A stretch of DNA of 44,090 bases from Bacteroidales bacterium (GTDB taxonomy: Bacteria > Bacteroidota > Bacteroidia > Bacteroidales > UBA932), in assembly GCA_017962235.1 (NCBI GenBank), contig JAGCVS010000001.1, positions 1 through 44,090 of the forward strand, read 5' to 3'. The notes below the pieces were generated by a model. It made no database searches. It was not told where the DNA came from and was given only the letters and a program-made list of their open reading frames with translations. This document shows, piece after piece, positions 1 through 7,337 of the stretch. A program made the translations under genes and the position numbers. Position 1 is the stretch's first letter; each line of letters begins with the position of its first letter.

Positions 1-914
1 AACCCGTAGTTCTGGAGTCTATGGTATTCCCCGAGCCGGTTATCGGAGTAGCGGTGGAACCCAAGACACAGGGAGACATTGACAAGCTCTCGCTGGCGCT
101 GTCCAAGCTTGCTGAAGAGGACCCGACGTTTACCGCCGAGACCAATCAGGAAACTGGCCAGACCATTATCAGCGGTATGGGCGAGCTTCACCTTGACATC
201 ATTATAGACCGTCTGCGCCGTGAGTTCGGCGTAGAAATCAACCAGGGCGCACCCCAGGTCAACTAAAAGGATGCGATTCGTGGTACCTATCAGATACACG
301 AGACCTTCAAGAAGCAGACCGGCGGACGCGGCAAATATGCCGACATCGTGGTGGAGTTCTCTCCTGCCGACGAAGGTGTGGTTGGGTTGCAGTTTATCGA
401 CGAGGTCAAGGGAGGCAATATCCCTCGCGAGTACATTCCCGCGGTGGAGAAGGGTCTCAAGAGCTCTATGACAACAGGTGTGCTGGCAGGTTATCAGCTG
501 ATAAGCCTCAAGGCCCGTCTGCTGGACGGAGCTTATCACCCTGTGGATTCAGACTCGCTGTCGTTTGATATTTGCGCCAACCTTGCCTACAGGAATGCAC
601 ACAAAAAGTGCTCACCTGTGCTTATGGAGCCCATTATGAAGCTGGAGGTAGTAACTCCCGAAGAGTATATGGGCGATATAGTCGGGGACCTGAACCGCAG
701 GCGCGGCCAGATTCAGGATATGGATTCCAATGGCAACTCGCGCATCATAAAGGCGCTGGTGCCGCTGGCAGAGCAGTTTGGCTATGTGACGGTGCTGAGG
801 ACGCTCTCCTCGGGCCGAGCCACCAGCTCTATGGAGTTCAGCCACTACGAAGAGGTGCCCACACCTATTGCAAAAGAGGTTGTGGAACGTCAGGGACGCA
901 TTTTTATTGGATAA
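1..914 (+). CDS. fusA: Elongation factor G, C-terminal part, interrupted by an in-frame TAA
   Basis: GTP-dependent translocase of the ribosome; cytoplasmic. The reading frame is open from base 3 and gives the end of domain II/III through domains IV and V of EF-G, including the typical [20 protein letters not shown] stretch and a C-terminal region with [15 protein letters not shown]. The 5' part lies outside the window. At 264-266 a TAA interrupts the frame exactly where EF-G proteins have a conserved tyrosine (PQVN-Tyr-K); reading continues in the same frame without any shift to the normal stop at 912-914. One base change (TAC or TAT to TAA) explains it. rpsJ follows after 24 nt, as in a str operon, so this is probably the housekeeping copy and the stop is probably a sequence error. 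A decayed second fusA copy is possible but less likely. Confidence 0.9.
264..266 (+). other. In-frame TAA nonsense codon inside fusA
   Basis: TAA at the position of a conserved Tyr codon of EF-G. The frame before and after is the same and the flanking protein sequence is fully conserved, so this is a single substitution and not an indel. Confidence 0.85.
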
Positions 915-938
915 TAAATTCAAATAAATATTTATATA

Positions 939-1247
939 ATGAGCCAGAAAATCAGAATTAAATTGAAATCTTACGACCACGCGTTGGTGGACAAATCCAC
1001 TGACCAGCTCGTAAAGACAGTCAAAGCTACTGGCGCAGTTGTCAGCGGTCCTATTCCTCTGCCGACCGACCAGAAGATTTTCACTGTAAACCGCTCAACT
1101 TTCGTTAACAAGAAAGCTCGTGAGCAGTTCCAACTCAGTTCTTTCCGTCGTCTGGTTGACATTTACTCCTCCAACCCTAAGACTATCGACGCGCTGATGC
1201 GCCTCGAGCTCCCCAGCGGTGTGGACGTAGAGATCAAGGTCAACTAA
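939..1247 (+). CDS. rpsJ: 30S ribosomal protein S10
   Basis: Small-subunit ribosomal protein, also the transcription antitermination factor NusE. The 102-residue product begins [14 protein letters not shown] and has the whole family length and the conserved GPIPLPT loop region. It follows fusA by 24 AT-rich nucleotides and is preceded by an A/T-rich leader without a Shine-Dalgarno sequence, as is usual in Bacteroidota. In many relatives rpsJ leads on into rplC and the rest of the S10 operon; here the next gene is a tRNA and then an unrelated gene on the other strand, so the cluster is split after rpsJ. No terminator is seen between rpsJ and the tRNA. Confidence 0.97.
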   Translation: MSQKIRIKLKSYDHALVDKSTDQLVKTVKATGAVVSGPIPLPTDQKIFTVNRSTFVNKKAREQFQLSSFRRLVDIYSSNPKTIDALMRLELPSGVDVEIKVN

Positions 1248-1292
1248 TCGACGAAAAGGAGACAACACACAACTAGTTCCGGATAGTTTGCA

Positions 1293-1300
1293 TATATTTG
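1293..1300 (+). promoter_or_regulatory. Likely -7 box of the tRNA-CAU promoter
   Basis: TATATTTG matches the Bacteroidetes -7 consensus TAnnTTTG and ends 10 nt before the tRNA 5' end. I see no clear -33 TTTG at the standard distance, so the tRNA may also be read from the upstream rpsJ transcript. Confidence 0.45.
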
Positions 1301-1310
1301 CACCGGAAAC

Positions 1311-1384
1311 GGTCCCATAGCTCAGTTGGTTAGAGCATCTGACTCATAATCAGGGGGTCGCAGGATCATGCCCTGCTGGGACCA
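1311..1384 (+). tRNA. tRNA-Met (anticodon CAU)
   Basis: A full 74-nt cloverleaf: acceptor GGTCCCA/TGGGACC, D arm GCTC/GAGC, anticodon stem TCTGA/TCAGG with loop CTCATAA (anticodon CAT), T stem GCAGG/CCTGC, discriminator A. CCA is not encoded. The CAU anticodon allows elongator Met or the TilS-modified Ile2 isoacceptor; I cannot separate them firmly by eye. The D arm and lack of a C1 mismatch rule out the initiator. The T loop reads ATCATGC instead of the usual TTCRANY, so position 54 is A and position 58 is T, a swapped version of the T54-A58 pair. Confidence 0.93.
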
Positions 1385-1423
1385 CAAAAAAAGACAGCGT
1401 CAGCTGTCTTTTTTTGTGGTCCC
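1378..1423. terminator. Perfect 21-bp palindrome after tRNA-Met, likely bidirectional terminator
   Basis: Arms 1378-1398 and 1403-1423 are exact reverse complements around the loop GTCA. The centre, GACAGC/GCTGTC with seven A before and seven T after, looks like a bidirectional intrinsic terminator. The arms extend into the last seven nucleotides of the tRNA (GGGACCA), so the tRNA 3' acceptor strand can pair either with its own 5' end or with the trailer. Confidence 0.75.
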
Positions 1424-1441
1424 TTGGACCACTTATTTTAC

Positions 1442-1483
1442 TAGGGGGCTCTGCCCCCTAAAACCCCCGCGGCGCAAAGCGCC
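1442..1483. repeat. Two small GC-rich hairpins in the intergenic gap
   Basis: TAGGGGGC/GCCCCCTA (1442-1449, 1453-1460, loop TCT) followed by GGCGC/GCGCC around AAA (1471-1483). They lie between the tRNA and the end of the minus-strand gene at 1498 and could end its transcription. Their style (C-runs plus tiny GC-rich stem loops) is like the hairpin cluster at 31953-32078, so they may belong to a family of dispersed intergenic elements. Confidence 0.4.
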
Positions 1484-1497
1484 GGCCGTTTCCGCGG

Positions 1498-3117
1498 CTA
1501 TTCCTTCTCCAAGAGCCACTGCTGTGACTCGCCGTCGTTGGTTTTGTACAGCTGTAGGATGCCATTGTCAACGGCCCAGCCGTCGTAGAGGTCAAGGCTG
1601 AAACTTGTGTTGGCTGCGGGCTTCAACAGGAACAGCCCGCCCCCGAGATTGTCGGCTACCCACTGCTGGCTCTTGTCGCCGGTGTATTTATATACACATA
1701 TCTCGCTCTGATTGCTCAACGATTCGGCACCCAGCACAACGTTGTTATTTGCCATGCTGCGGATGTATACGTTGCCGTTGCCGGCGTTTTCTACTTTCCA
1801 CCTCTGTGCATTTGCGCCCTTCCATGTTGAAAGGCGCACGGGAGTTGCGTTCATGGCCTTCCCCTGATATATGCTCATCGCATAGTCCGGACTGGAGGCG
1901 TATCTGATTGAGTATACACCGTCGGGAAGCCCTGCGCTTTCGCTATGGGTTGTCACGGGCGTTCTTACAGGCTCTGTCTTCACGGGCTTCTTCTCCGCTG
2001 CGGGGCCGTTGCTATAATGGTTCTCTATTTCGCTCATTGGGATGTCGAACTTTTGGGCCATCTCCTCAATCTTGAACGGGTACACCTTGGTGCCGGTGCC
2101 CCGGCTGTAGGCTTTCTGGCCTGGTTCCAGAACAACTTCCTTCCCTGTTTTCTTGTTCGTGACAGTCACCTTACCCGCAAATAACCATACCGTGGATTCC
2201 AAACCCGTCTCCTCAAAGGCCACGATTGTGCCGTTGATCCCCGCGACACATTGGGACATCTCAAATACAATACTCCTGCCCCTTGCAAACTTTTTTATGT
2301 TGATAACCGCATTTCCAAGAAATACCTCAAACTTAGACCGCGTATCCTCAGTAGTACGAATAATCAGAATACTTTCTGGCTTGATAACATATGTACTCAG
2401 GTCATCAAGGCCCAGAATGGCGCCCGAATCCTCCTCAGTCTTTATTCTGGCATTCTCATAAATAACGGTTTCTCTATCGACAAATTCGTAGCTATCGTCC
2501 TCTTCATAATCGCACCGGATTTTTACTTCCCCATAATACTCATTGAAGCGTATTTTGCTGTCCATGACATGACATTGTGTGCTTACGGGGACTTCCTTAG
2601 GCCCGAACCATTCAGACTTTATTTCTTCTTCGTTCTCCGGCACATGGAAAGAGTAGATGGCGGTGATATTGTTGAATTCCCGGGAGAAATATAGATTCAC
2701 CTCTGCGTGCATGGCGCCTGTCGGCATCGTCCTGGATATCGCAATTGACTCGTTTTTGGTGCGTACGGTCTCTATCTCGCCAATGAGGTTACGTTTCTCA
2801 TCCTTGAATGCGATGGTCGCACGGAGCGAGTAATTGCCGCCATCCTCAACTGAGGGGCCGCCGTTCTTTCCCATCACGCTGATGGTGGATCCCGGCGATA
2901 CATCATACACAAAGCTCTGGGTGGTGTTCAGCTTACCCATATTCCTCGAATAATTGGGTTCGCCCGCCGTTTTGAGCCTGCCGCCGGAGATTGTATATTT
3001 CAGTTTGTCCAGTCCCGACTCTATCACACCCGAACTGCTCCCGTCAGACGGAACAAACGACATCAGCACCAACACCGCCAGTGCCGCGATGCCCTGTAAA
3101 ACTCTGGAAATCTTCAT
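1498..3117 (-). CDS. Exported protein with FecR-like domain and C-terminal ricin-type lectin domain
   Basis: Role unknown; probably an envelope or secreted carbohydrate-binding protein. I chose the ATG at 3117 (MKISRVLQG) because a hydrophobic export signal follows at once and a promoter lies just upstream; an in-frame start at 3174 would read across that promoter. The 539-residue product has a signal sequence (about 1-25), a region without a recognised fold (about 30-215), a FecR-like beta domain (about 221-341, with GINGTIVAF and VVLEPGQKA), a Lys/Pro-rich linker (about 370-395) and a ricin B-like lectin domain (about 397-538) with repeated QQW motifs. FecR domains usually belong to anti-sigma regulators beside an ECF sigma factor; neither a sigma gene nor a receptor is adjacent, so regulation is unlikely. 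Domain calls are by eye. Confidence 0.75.
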   Translation of the reverse strand: MKISRVLQGIAALAVLVLMSFVPSDGSSSGVIESGLDKLKYTISGGRLKTAGEPNYSRNMGKLNTTQSFVYDVSPGSTISVMGKNGGPSVEDGGNYSLRATIAFKDEKRNLIGEIETVRTKNESIAISRTMPTGAMHAEVNLYFSREFNNITAIYSFHVPENEEEIKSEWFGPKEVPVSTQCHVMDSKIRFNEYYGEVKIRCDYEEDDSYEFVDRETVIYENARIKTEEDSGAILGLDDLSTYVIKPESILIIRTTEDTRSKFEVFLGNAVINIKKFARGRSIVFEMSQCVAGINGTIVAFEETGLESTVWLFAGKVTVTNKKTGKEVVLEPGQKAYSRGTGTKVYPFKIEEMAQKFDIPMSEIENHYSNGPAAEKKPVKTEPVRTPVTTHSESAGLPDGVYSIRYASSPDYAMSIYQGKAMNATPVRLSTWKGANAQRWKVENAGNGNVYIRSMANNNVVLGAESLSNQSEICVYKYTGDKSQQWVADNLGGGLFLLKPAANTSFSLDLYDGWAVDNGILQLYKTNDGESQQWLLEKE

Positions 3118-3143
3118 ATTGATACGAATTGACACTCTTTTTA

Positions 3144-3175
3144 CAAAGCTATGCAATTCCCCCCACAAAACCAAA
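3144..3175 (-). promoter_or_regulatory. Bacteroidetes-type promoter of the FecR/ricin gene
   Basis: On the minus strand TTTG (3175-3172), 20 nt, then TAGCTTTG (3151-3144) fits the -33/-7 consensus with standard spacing. The predicted start near 3138 gives a leader of about 20 nt before the ATG at 3117. Confidence 0.6.
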
Positions 3176-3194
3176 ACGTCCGCCGCGGCGGACG
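3165..3194 (-). terminator. Likely terminator of the aminopeptidase operon
   Basis: The 18-nt perfect palindrome CGTCCGCCGCGGCGGACG (3177-3194) is followed on the minus strand by TTTTGGTTTTG. It lies 32 nt after the stop of the minus-strand aminopeptidase gene and overlaps the -33 region of the next promoter. Confidence 0.6.
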
Positions 3195-3226
3195 AATTAC
3201 ACTAGAGTATTTACTAAGCGCGGGAC

Positions 3227-4354
3227 TTATTTCCCCAGTATGGCTTTGGCGGCCCAGTCGGTGTCGAGGGCCTCTACGGTGCGGCCGTCCTTGCCCGTGA
3301 GGGTTTCTGCCATGAAGAGGGAATTCCAGATGGCCTCTGCAGTGGCCTCTATGGTGGCCTGGAACAGACCGGACATATCGTCGTTATGGAGCAGTGTGGG
3401 GGTGTAGAACTGCTCAGAATCGTCAACCAGGTTGGATTCGCAGTTGGAGAAGGCTATCACATAGTCGCCGCTGCCGTTGGAGGCGATGCCGCCGGTAAGC
3501 GCCAGGCCCATGAAGGCCCTCTCTGCCATACGCTCCAGGTTGCGCGCGTTCACGGGAGCGTTGGTGGCCACCACTATCATGCAAGAGCCGTCCACATCCT
3601 GAAGCAGTTTGTCGCGGAACGGATATTTGTCCATCATCTGGCCGATTTCGACCCCGGCAATCTTGAGCGCGCCACCGTAGTTGGTCTGAACCAGCACGCC
3701 CACAGTATATCCGCCCAGCGATTCTGGCAGTACGCGCGAGGCAGTGCCGATGCCGCCCTTCAGGCCGAAGGCGACGGTGCCGCGGCCGGCGCCCACATTG
3801 CCCTCTTCCACCGGGCCGTCGTGAGCTGAGAAGATGGCCTCCAGCACGTTCTTTTCGGTGACATAGCGCGCCCTGACATCGTTCAGCACGCCGTCGTTGG
3901 TCTCTCCCACCACTGCGTTCACGCTGCCCACCGTCTCGTTGCCCGGACGGGTCAGGGTATATGTGACGAGGGCACGGATACCCTCCGCAACATTCAGCGT
4001 ATTGGTGAGTATGATGGGGGTCTCAAGGGTGCCGAGCTCCTGAATCTGGGTGACACCCGCCAGTTTGCCAAATCCGTTGCCCACATATACCGCAGCGGGG
4101 CATTTCTTGCGGAAGACATTGCCCTGATGGGGGATGATGGCGGTGACGCCGGTATGCATCCGGTCGCCGTCGTCAAGGGTCCGGTGTCCCACGGTGACGC
4201 CAGCCACATCGGTTATGGCGTTGTTCCTGCCGGTCTTCATTACGCCGTATGTGATGCCGTAGTCGCGCATGCGTTTCTGCGCTGACGCCGGTGTGCTACC
4301 CGTAAGACAGAGGGCCGCGATTGCGGCAAGTATCAGTAACCTTTTCATAATCAT
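3227..4354 (-). CDS. Exported P1 family (DmpA/S58) aminopeptidase
   Basis: DmpA-type enzymes are N-terminal nucleophile hydrolases that remove N-terminal residues from small peptides, amides or beta-peptides after self-cleavage. The product has a Sec signal (hydrophobic stretch, cleavage after ASA), the family N-terminus RDYGITYGVMKTGRNNAITD, and NGSGDYVIAFS, whose serine matches the self-processing nucleophile of the family. About 375 residues, normal length. I chose the ATG at 4354 because it overlaps the preceding gene's TGA (ATGA), which suggests translational coupling; the ATG at 4348 is the other candidate. Last gene of the operon with the two lipid acyltransferases, which suggests a periplasmic peptide or amino-acyl substrate, possibly linked to amino-acid lipids; that link is inference. 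Confidence 0.85.
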   Translation of the reverse strand: MIMKRLLILAAIAALCLTGSTPASAQKRMRDYGITYGVMKTGRNNAITDVAGVTVGHRTLDDGDRMHTGVTAIIPHQGNVFRKKCPAAVYVGNGFGKLAGVTQIQELGTLETPIILTNTLNVAEGIRALVTYTLTRPGNETVGSVNAVVGETNDGVLNDVRARYVTEKNVLEAIFSAHDGPVEEGNVGAGRGTVAFGLKGGIGTASRVLPESLGGYTVGVLVQTNYGGALKIAGVEIGQMMDKYPFRDKLLQDVDGSCMIVVATNAPVNARNLERMAERAFMGLALTGGIASNGSGDYVIAFSNCESNLVDDSEQFYTPTLLHNDDMSGLFQATIEATAEAIWNSLFMAETLTGKDGRTVEALDTDWAAKAILGK

Positions 4355-4800
4355 GCTTGTTGCCACTTGTATCCCAGTTGTGAGAGGATGTGGCTGGCGC
4401 CCAGGGTATACATGGCTTCCAGGGCGTTTGTGAATGAGTTGTAGGCCTCCACGGTGCCGGGCTCCACGCCGCTGTGAAGCAGCATGCTGTGGGCTTCGGT
4501 GGCCTTAGAACGGAAAAAGTTTGCCAGATTCTCTGCCTGAGGGCTATCCAACTTTAATTCCAGAATATGTTCAGTGATATGCTCGTCCAGATAGTCAAAG
4601 CCCCTCTCGCCACAGTAAAAGGCATAATCACAATCTTTATACTTGACCCAGTCCCGGTCCCACAGACATGCCACGGCTGCGCCCAGATAGGCGGCCCACG
4701 CCAGCACCACTTCGGGATAGCCGTTGAACTCCCTTACGGCGTCTGGCATGAAACCGGGGGCTATCCGCTCCCATGTCTGTTCAAAATCGGGGGTCAGCAT
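4351..4800 (-). CDS. Hypothetical protein, 149 aa, in the acyltransferase operon
   Basis: I do not recognise a family. The product has no signal peptide or clear membrane segment, is rich in aromatic residues and acidic overall, and looks helical (MLTPDFEQTWERIAPGF at the start, several amphipathic stretches later). It starts 5 nt after the upstream acyltransferase and its stop overlaps the start of the aminopeptidase gene by ATGA, so it is a real, co-translated cytoplasmic protein. Context suggests a part in the same lipid pathway or a simple housekeeping passenger; no function can be given. Confidence 0.75.
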   Translation of the reverse strand: MLTPDFEQTWERIAPGFMPDAVREFNGYPEVVLAWAAYLGAAVACLWDRDWVKYKDCDYAFYCGERGFDYLDEHITEHILELKLDSPQAENLANFFRSKATEAHSMLLHSGVEPGTVEAYNSFTNALEAMYTLGASHILSQLGYKWQQA

Positions 4801-4805
4801 AAAGC

Positions 4806-5855
4806 CTATTTCTGCTTACGGCGAAGCTTCTCAAAGATGGCGGTCTTACGCGAAGAACGGCGCGATTTGAGTCTCTCCATGGATTCGTTGGAAATCTTGG
4901 GGAAGCGTTGGCGCACCTTGCGTGTCCACTCTGCAACTGATGCTGCGATATGGCGGTCGCGCTTCTCCGGATACATCTCGTTGTAGCAAATCATGATGCC
5001 CGTCTCTTCCACATCTGAGAACTCGTCGTTGATGGCGGTGCCCAGCATCTTCATGGCGGCGGAGGTGTTCATATATGAGTTCACCAGCGGCGGGATGTTG
5101 GCCCCCAGCTTGCGCACCGCCTCCTTGAGGTTGCGGTAGTCGTCTTTGAAATCGGTGTCCTTCAGAATCAGGTCCATCATTCGCGGACTGTTTTCCGGCA
5201 TTATCGGCTTGTAGGGGCGCACCAGCTCGTCCGGGTCGGGGAAATGCTTCCAGAGGAAGTGGAGGATAAGGTCGCGCGAAGGGCGGTCGAAGGAGGGATA
5301 CATCGTCATCTTGCCAAAGAAGTAGATGATGCCCAGGTGCTCTTCTGCCACAGCTGCGATGCCGTCCCACAGGTTGTCCAGAGCGTACAGCGCCTTTGCG
5401 CCGGCGCGGGAGCTCTGATAATCGGGGGTGACAAAGCTGCGGCCCAGCTCCATGGTGTGCGGCAGGTATTCCTGGATAAACAGGTCGCTGAAGTGGAACA
5501 TGTGCGAGGTGGCGAGTATCGGCTGCCCCTTGTCGTCCAGCTTGACATCGGGCCCGAGGATGTAGCGGTATCCGCCCAAGATAGCCTGTGCATCGGGGTC
5601 CCAGACCACAATCTGCTTGTAAGGCTCCTCCATGGTGTCAAAAATATCTATATCGGCTGCAAGTCCGCTGCCGCCGCCGCCGTCGCGGAAGGAGATTTCG
5701 CGCAGACGGCCAATCTCCTGCATCACGTTGGGGGAATCGTGCGCATCCACCACATAAATGATATTGCCGCCTTTATTGGTGTTGCAAAGCACTTTTTCAG
5801 GAGTCAGCTCCTTGCGGATAAGGTCCAGGCTTATGGGGTCAATTATCTTTTCCAT
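4806..5855 (-). CDS. glsB: GNAT-type N-acyltransferase, GlsB-like (glycine lipid synthesis)
   Basis: In Bacteroides, GlsB transfers a 3-hydroxyacyl chain to the amino group of glycine, the first step of glycine-lipid synthesis. This 349-residue protein has the features of that OlsB/hemolysin-like acyltransferase group: LREISFRDGGGGSG near the N-terminus, QIVVWDPDAQAILGGYRYILG, and ELGRSFVTPDYQ. No signal peptide; expected on the inner face of the membrane. It begins 3 nt after the O-acyltransferase gene upstream, so the two steps are encoded in the same order and operon. The gene name rests on this pairing and on recognition of the motifs, not on alignment. Substrate could be another amino acid (ornithine or lysine lipids). 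Confidence 0.75.
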   Translation of the reverse strand: MEKIIDPISLDLIRKELTPEKVLCNTNKGGNIIYVVDAHDSPNVMQEIGRLREISFRDGGGGSGLAADIDIFDTMEEPYKQIVVWDPDAQAILGGYRYILGPDVKLDDKGQPILATSHMFHFSDLFIQEYLPHTMELGRSFVTPDYQSSRAGAKALYALDNLWDGIAAVAEEHLGIIYFFGKMTMYPSFDRPSRDLILHFLWKHFPDPDELVRPYKPIMPENSPRMMDLILKDTDFKDDYRNLKEAVRKLGANIPPLVNSYMNTSAAMKMLGTAINDEFSDVEETGIMICYNEMYPEKRDRHIAASVAEWTRKVRQRFPKISNESMERLKSRRSSRKTAIFEKLRRKQK

Positions 5856-5858
5856 AAC

Positions 5859-6683
5859 TTACAGTTCGTATACTTTTTCGCGCACCCAGGCTGCCCATTC
5901 GGTGTCGGTTTTGCTCTTGTCAAACGTCTCCGGAGGGATGGGTTTGCCGAATATTACTTTGAAAGTGCCGCCCCGCTGACGATACATCTCGTCCGGCAGG
6001 AACAGCATGGCTACATTGAATTTCAACTTCAGGAACTTGCAGATGTTGGCGATGTTGTAGAAACGGTTGCTGTTGCGCCCGATAAAGTGCACCGGCACGA
6101 CCCAACGGGAGGTTTCGCGACTGTTCTTGATAAAGTTCTTGCCCCACGGCAGGTCCTGAATCTTGCCCTTGATCTTGCGGGAACAGAGCCCGGCGGGGAA
6201 AATCATGATGTTGTTGGGTGACTGATATAGCTCCTTTATCAGTCTGGGCAAGTCGCGGCCTTGGGCGCCCGTCTTGTTGATGGGGACGCTGAGGTCTGAG
6301 ATGCCCGGCAGCGCCATCAGAAAGTCATTCACCATGAAGCGGACGTTGTGCCCGAAGTTCTCTCCCACAAGGCTGCCCATGGCAACTCCGTCTATTCCGC
6401 CCAACGGGTGGTTGCAGGCAAAGGTCATGTACGACCCTTCCGGGACCACGACATTCTCCAGGCCGTGAACGTCCAGCTTGACATCCAGGAACTTTATGCC
6501 TTCAGTGCAGAATTCCACCCCTTCATAGCCTTTTACTATCTGTGTGTTGATCCAATCCTGATGGATGAACCGCTTCATCCAGTTGATGAACCATTTGGGG
6601 ATTTTCTTGCCGGGGAACTTCTTGGCAAGCACTTTATCCAGGTCTATGGCCAGGTCGGGACGGGGGACGGGAGCTTCGCTCAT
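5859..6683 (-). CDS. glsA: PlsC-like O-acyltransferase, GlsA-like (glycine lipid synthesis)
   Basis: Expected to add the second acyl chain, as an ester, to the N-acylated glycine made by the neighbouring GNAT enzyme. The 274-residue protein has the PlsC-fold signature NHPLGGIDG (about residues 91-99; an HX5D spacing instead of the common HX4D, typical of this branch), followed by the FPAGLCSRK motif (about 168-176). Membrane-associated, cytoplasmic face. First gene of a four-gene minus-strand operon; the next gene starts 3 nt after its stop. Assignment as GlsA rests on the paired GlsB-like gene and on the motif; it could act on phospholipid precursors instead. Confidence 0.75.
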   Translation of the reverse strand: MSEAPVPRPDLAIDLDKVLAKKFPGKKIPKWFINWMKRFIHQDWINTQIVKGYEGVEFCTEGIKFLDVKLDVHGLENVVVPEGSYMTFACNHPLGGIDGVAMGSLVGENFGHNVRFMVNDFLMALPGISDLSVPINKTGAQGRDLPRLIKELYQSPNNIMIFPAGLCSRKIKGKIQDLPWGKNFIKNSRETSRWVVPVHFIGRNSNRFYNIANICKFLKLKFNVAMLFLPDEMYRQRGGTFKVIFGKPIPPETFDKSKTDTEWAAWVREKVYEL

Positions 6684-6714
6684 AGCGGGTATCTAAATGA
6701 TTTACAAATGCAAA

Positions 6715-6748
6715 TTTGGTCAAAATTACAAAATAGGCGCTATATTTG
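6715..6748 (+). promoter_or_regulatory. Bacteroidetes-type promoter for the hydrolase/glycosyltransferase pair
   Basis: TTTG (6715-6718), 22 nt, then TATATTTG (6741-6748) on the plus strand. The start codon at 6786 lies about 30 nt after the predicted transcription start. On the minus strand TAATTTTG (6728-6721), a possible -7 box for the acyltransferase operon, lies inside the same stretch, so the two divergent promoters overlap. Confidence 0.6.
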
Positions 6749-6785
6749 TAACAACAAATGTCGTTTAATTTTAACCCGACGTAAA

Positions 6786-7331
6786 ATGAAAAAGTATGCC
6801 GTAATCGTCGTTGATATGCTCAACGACTTTGTAACGGGCCCTATAGCAGACCCGCGAGTACATCACATAATAGAGCCCATCAAACAGCTGTGCGAGAAGG
6901 CACGCAAGGCGGGCGTTCCCGTGCTGTATGCCAACGACTGCCATACTCCCGAGATAGACAAGGAGTTCCGCGTATGGGGTCCCCACGCAGTGGAAGGCAC
7001 CAAGGGCGCTGAGATCATAGACGAACTCAAGGCACAACCGGGCGACTACGTCATCCCCAAGAAGACCTACAGCGGCTTCTTTGAGACCACCATGGAGCGC
7101 GTGCTGCGCGAGCTTGGCGTCGACACCGTGATCATCACCGGCTGGCAGGCAGACTGCTGCTGCCGTCACACCAGTGCCGATGCGTTCTTCCGCGGCTTTG
7201 ACATCGTTGTTCCGCGCGAAACCACCGACACCACCTCTGAAGAGGCATATCAGGGTGCGCTCAAGTATATCGAAATGATTTACGGCGCCACCATCTGCGA
7301 CCTCAAGGATCTCCCTTTCTGGACTGAATAG
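6786..7331 (+). CDS. Isochorismatase-family cysteine hydrolase (nicotinamidase-like)
   Basis: Family members hydrolyse nicotinamide, isochorismate, ureidoacrylate or similar amides. The 181-residue protein has the Asp of the triad at D10 (VIVVDMLNDF), possible metal ligands in ANDCH (D51, H53), the Lys of the triad in VIPKKTYSGF (K92 or K93), and the nucleophile region GWQADCCC (C125 by alignment of motifs). Three cysteines in a row at the active site are unusual. I chose the ATG at 6786 because the conserved N-terminus begins there and the promoter lies upstream. Cytoplasmic. The glycosyltransferase gene follows after 6 nt. Exact substrate is open. Confidence 0.85.
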   Translation: MKKYAVIVVDMLNDFVTGPIADPRVHHIIEPIKQLCEKARKAGVPVLYANDCHTPEIDKEFRVWGPHAVEGTKGAEIIDELKAQPGDYVIPKKTYSGFFETTMERVLRELGVDTVIITGWQADCCCRHTSADAFFRGFDIVVPRETTDTTSEEAYQGALKYIEMIYGATICDLKDLPFWTE

Positions 7332-7337
7332 CCTCGT

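Noticed and set aside
264-266. Programmed stop-codon readthrough or recoding in fusA
   Set aside because: TAA is the normal stop of many genes here, EF-G is not known to use readthrough, and no recoding structure is evident.
1498-3117. Anti-sigma factor
   Set aside because: No cytoplasmic anti-sigma helix bundle precedes the membrane segment and no ECF sigma gene is adjacent.
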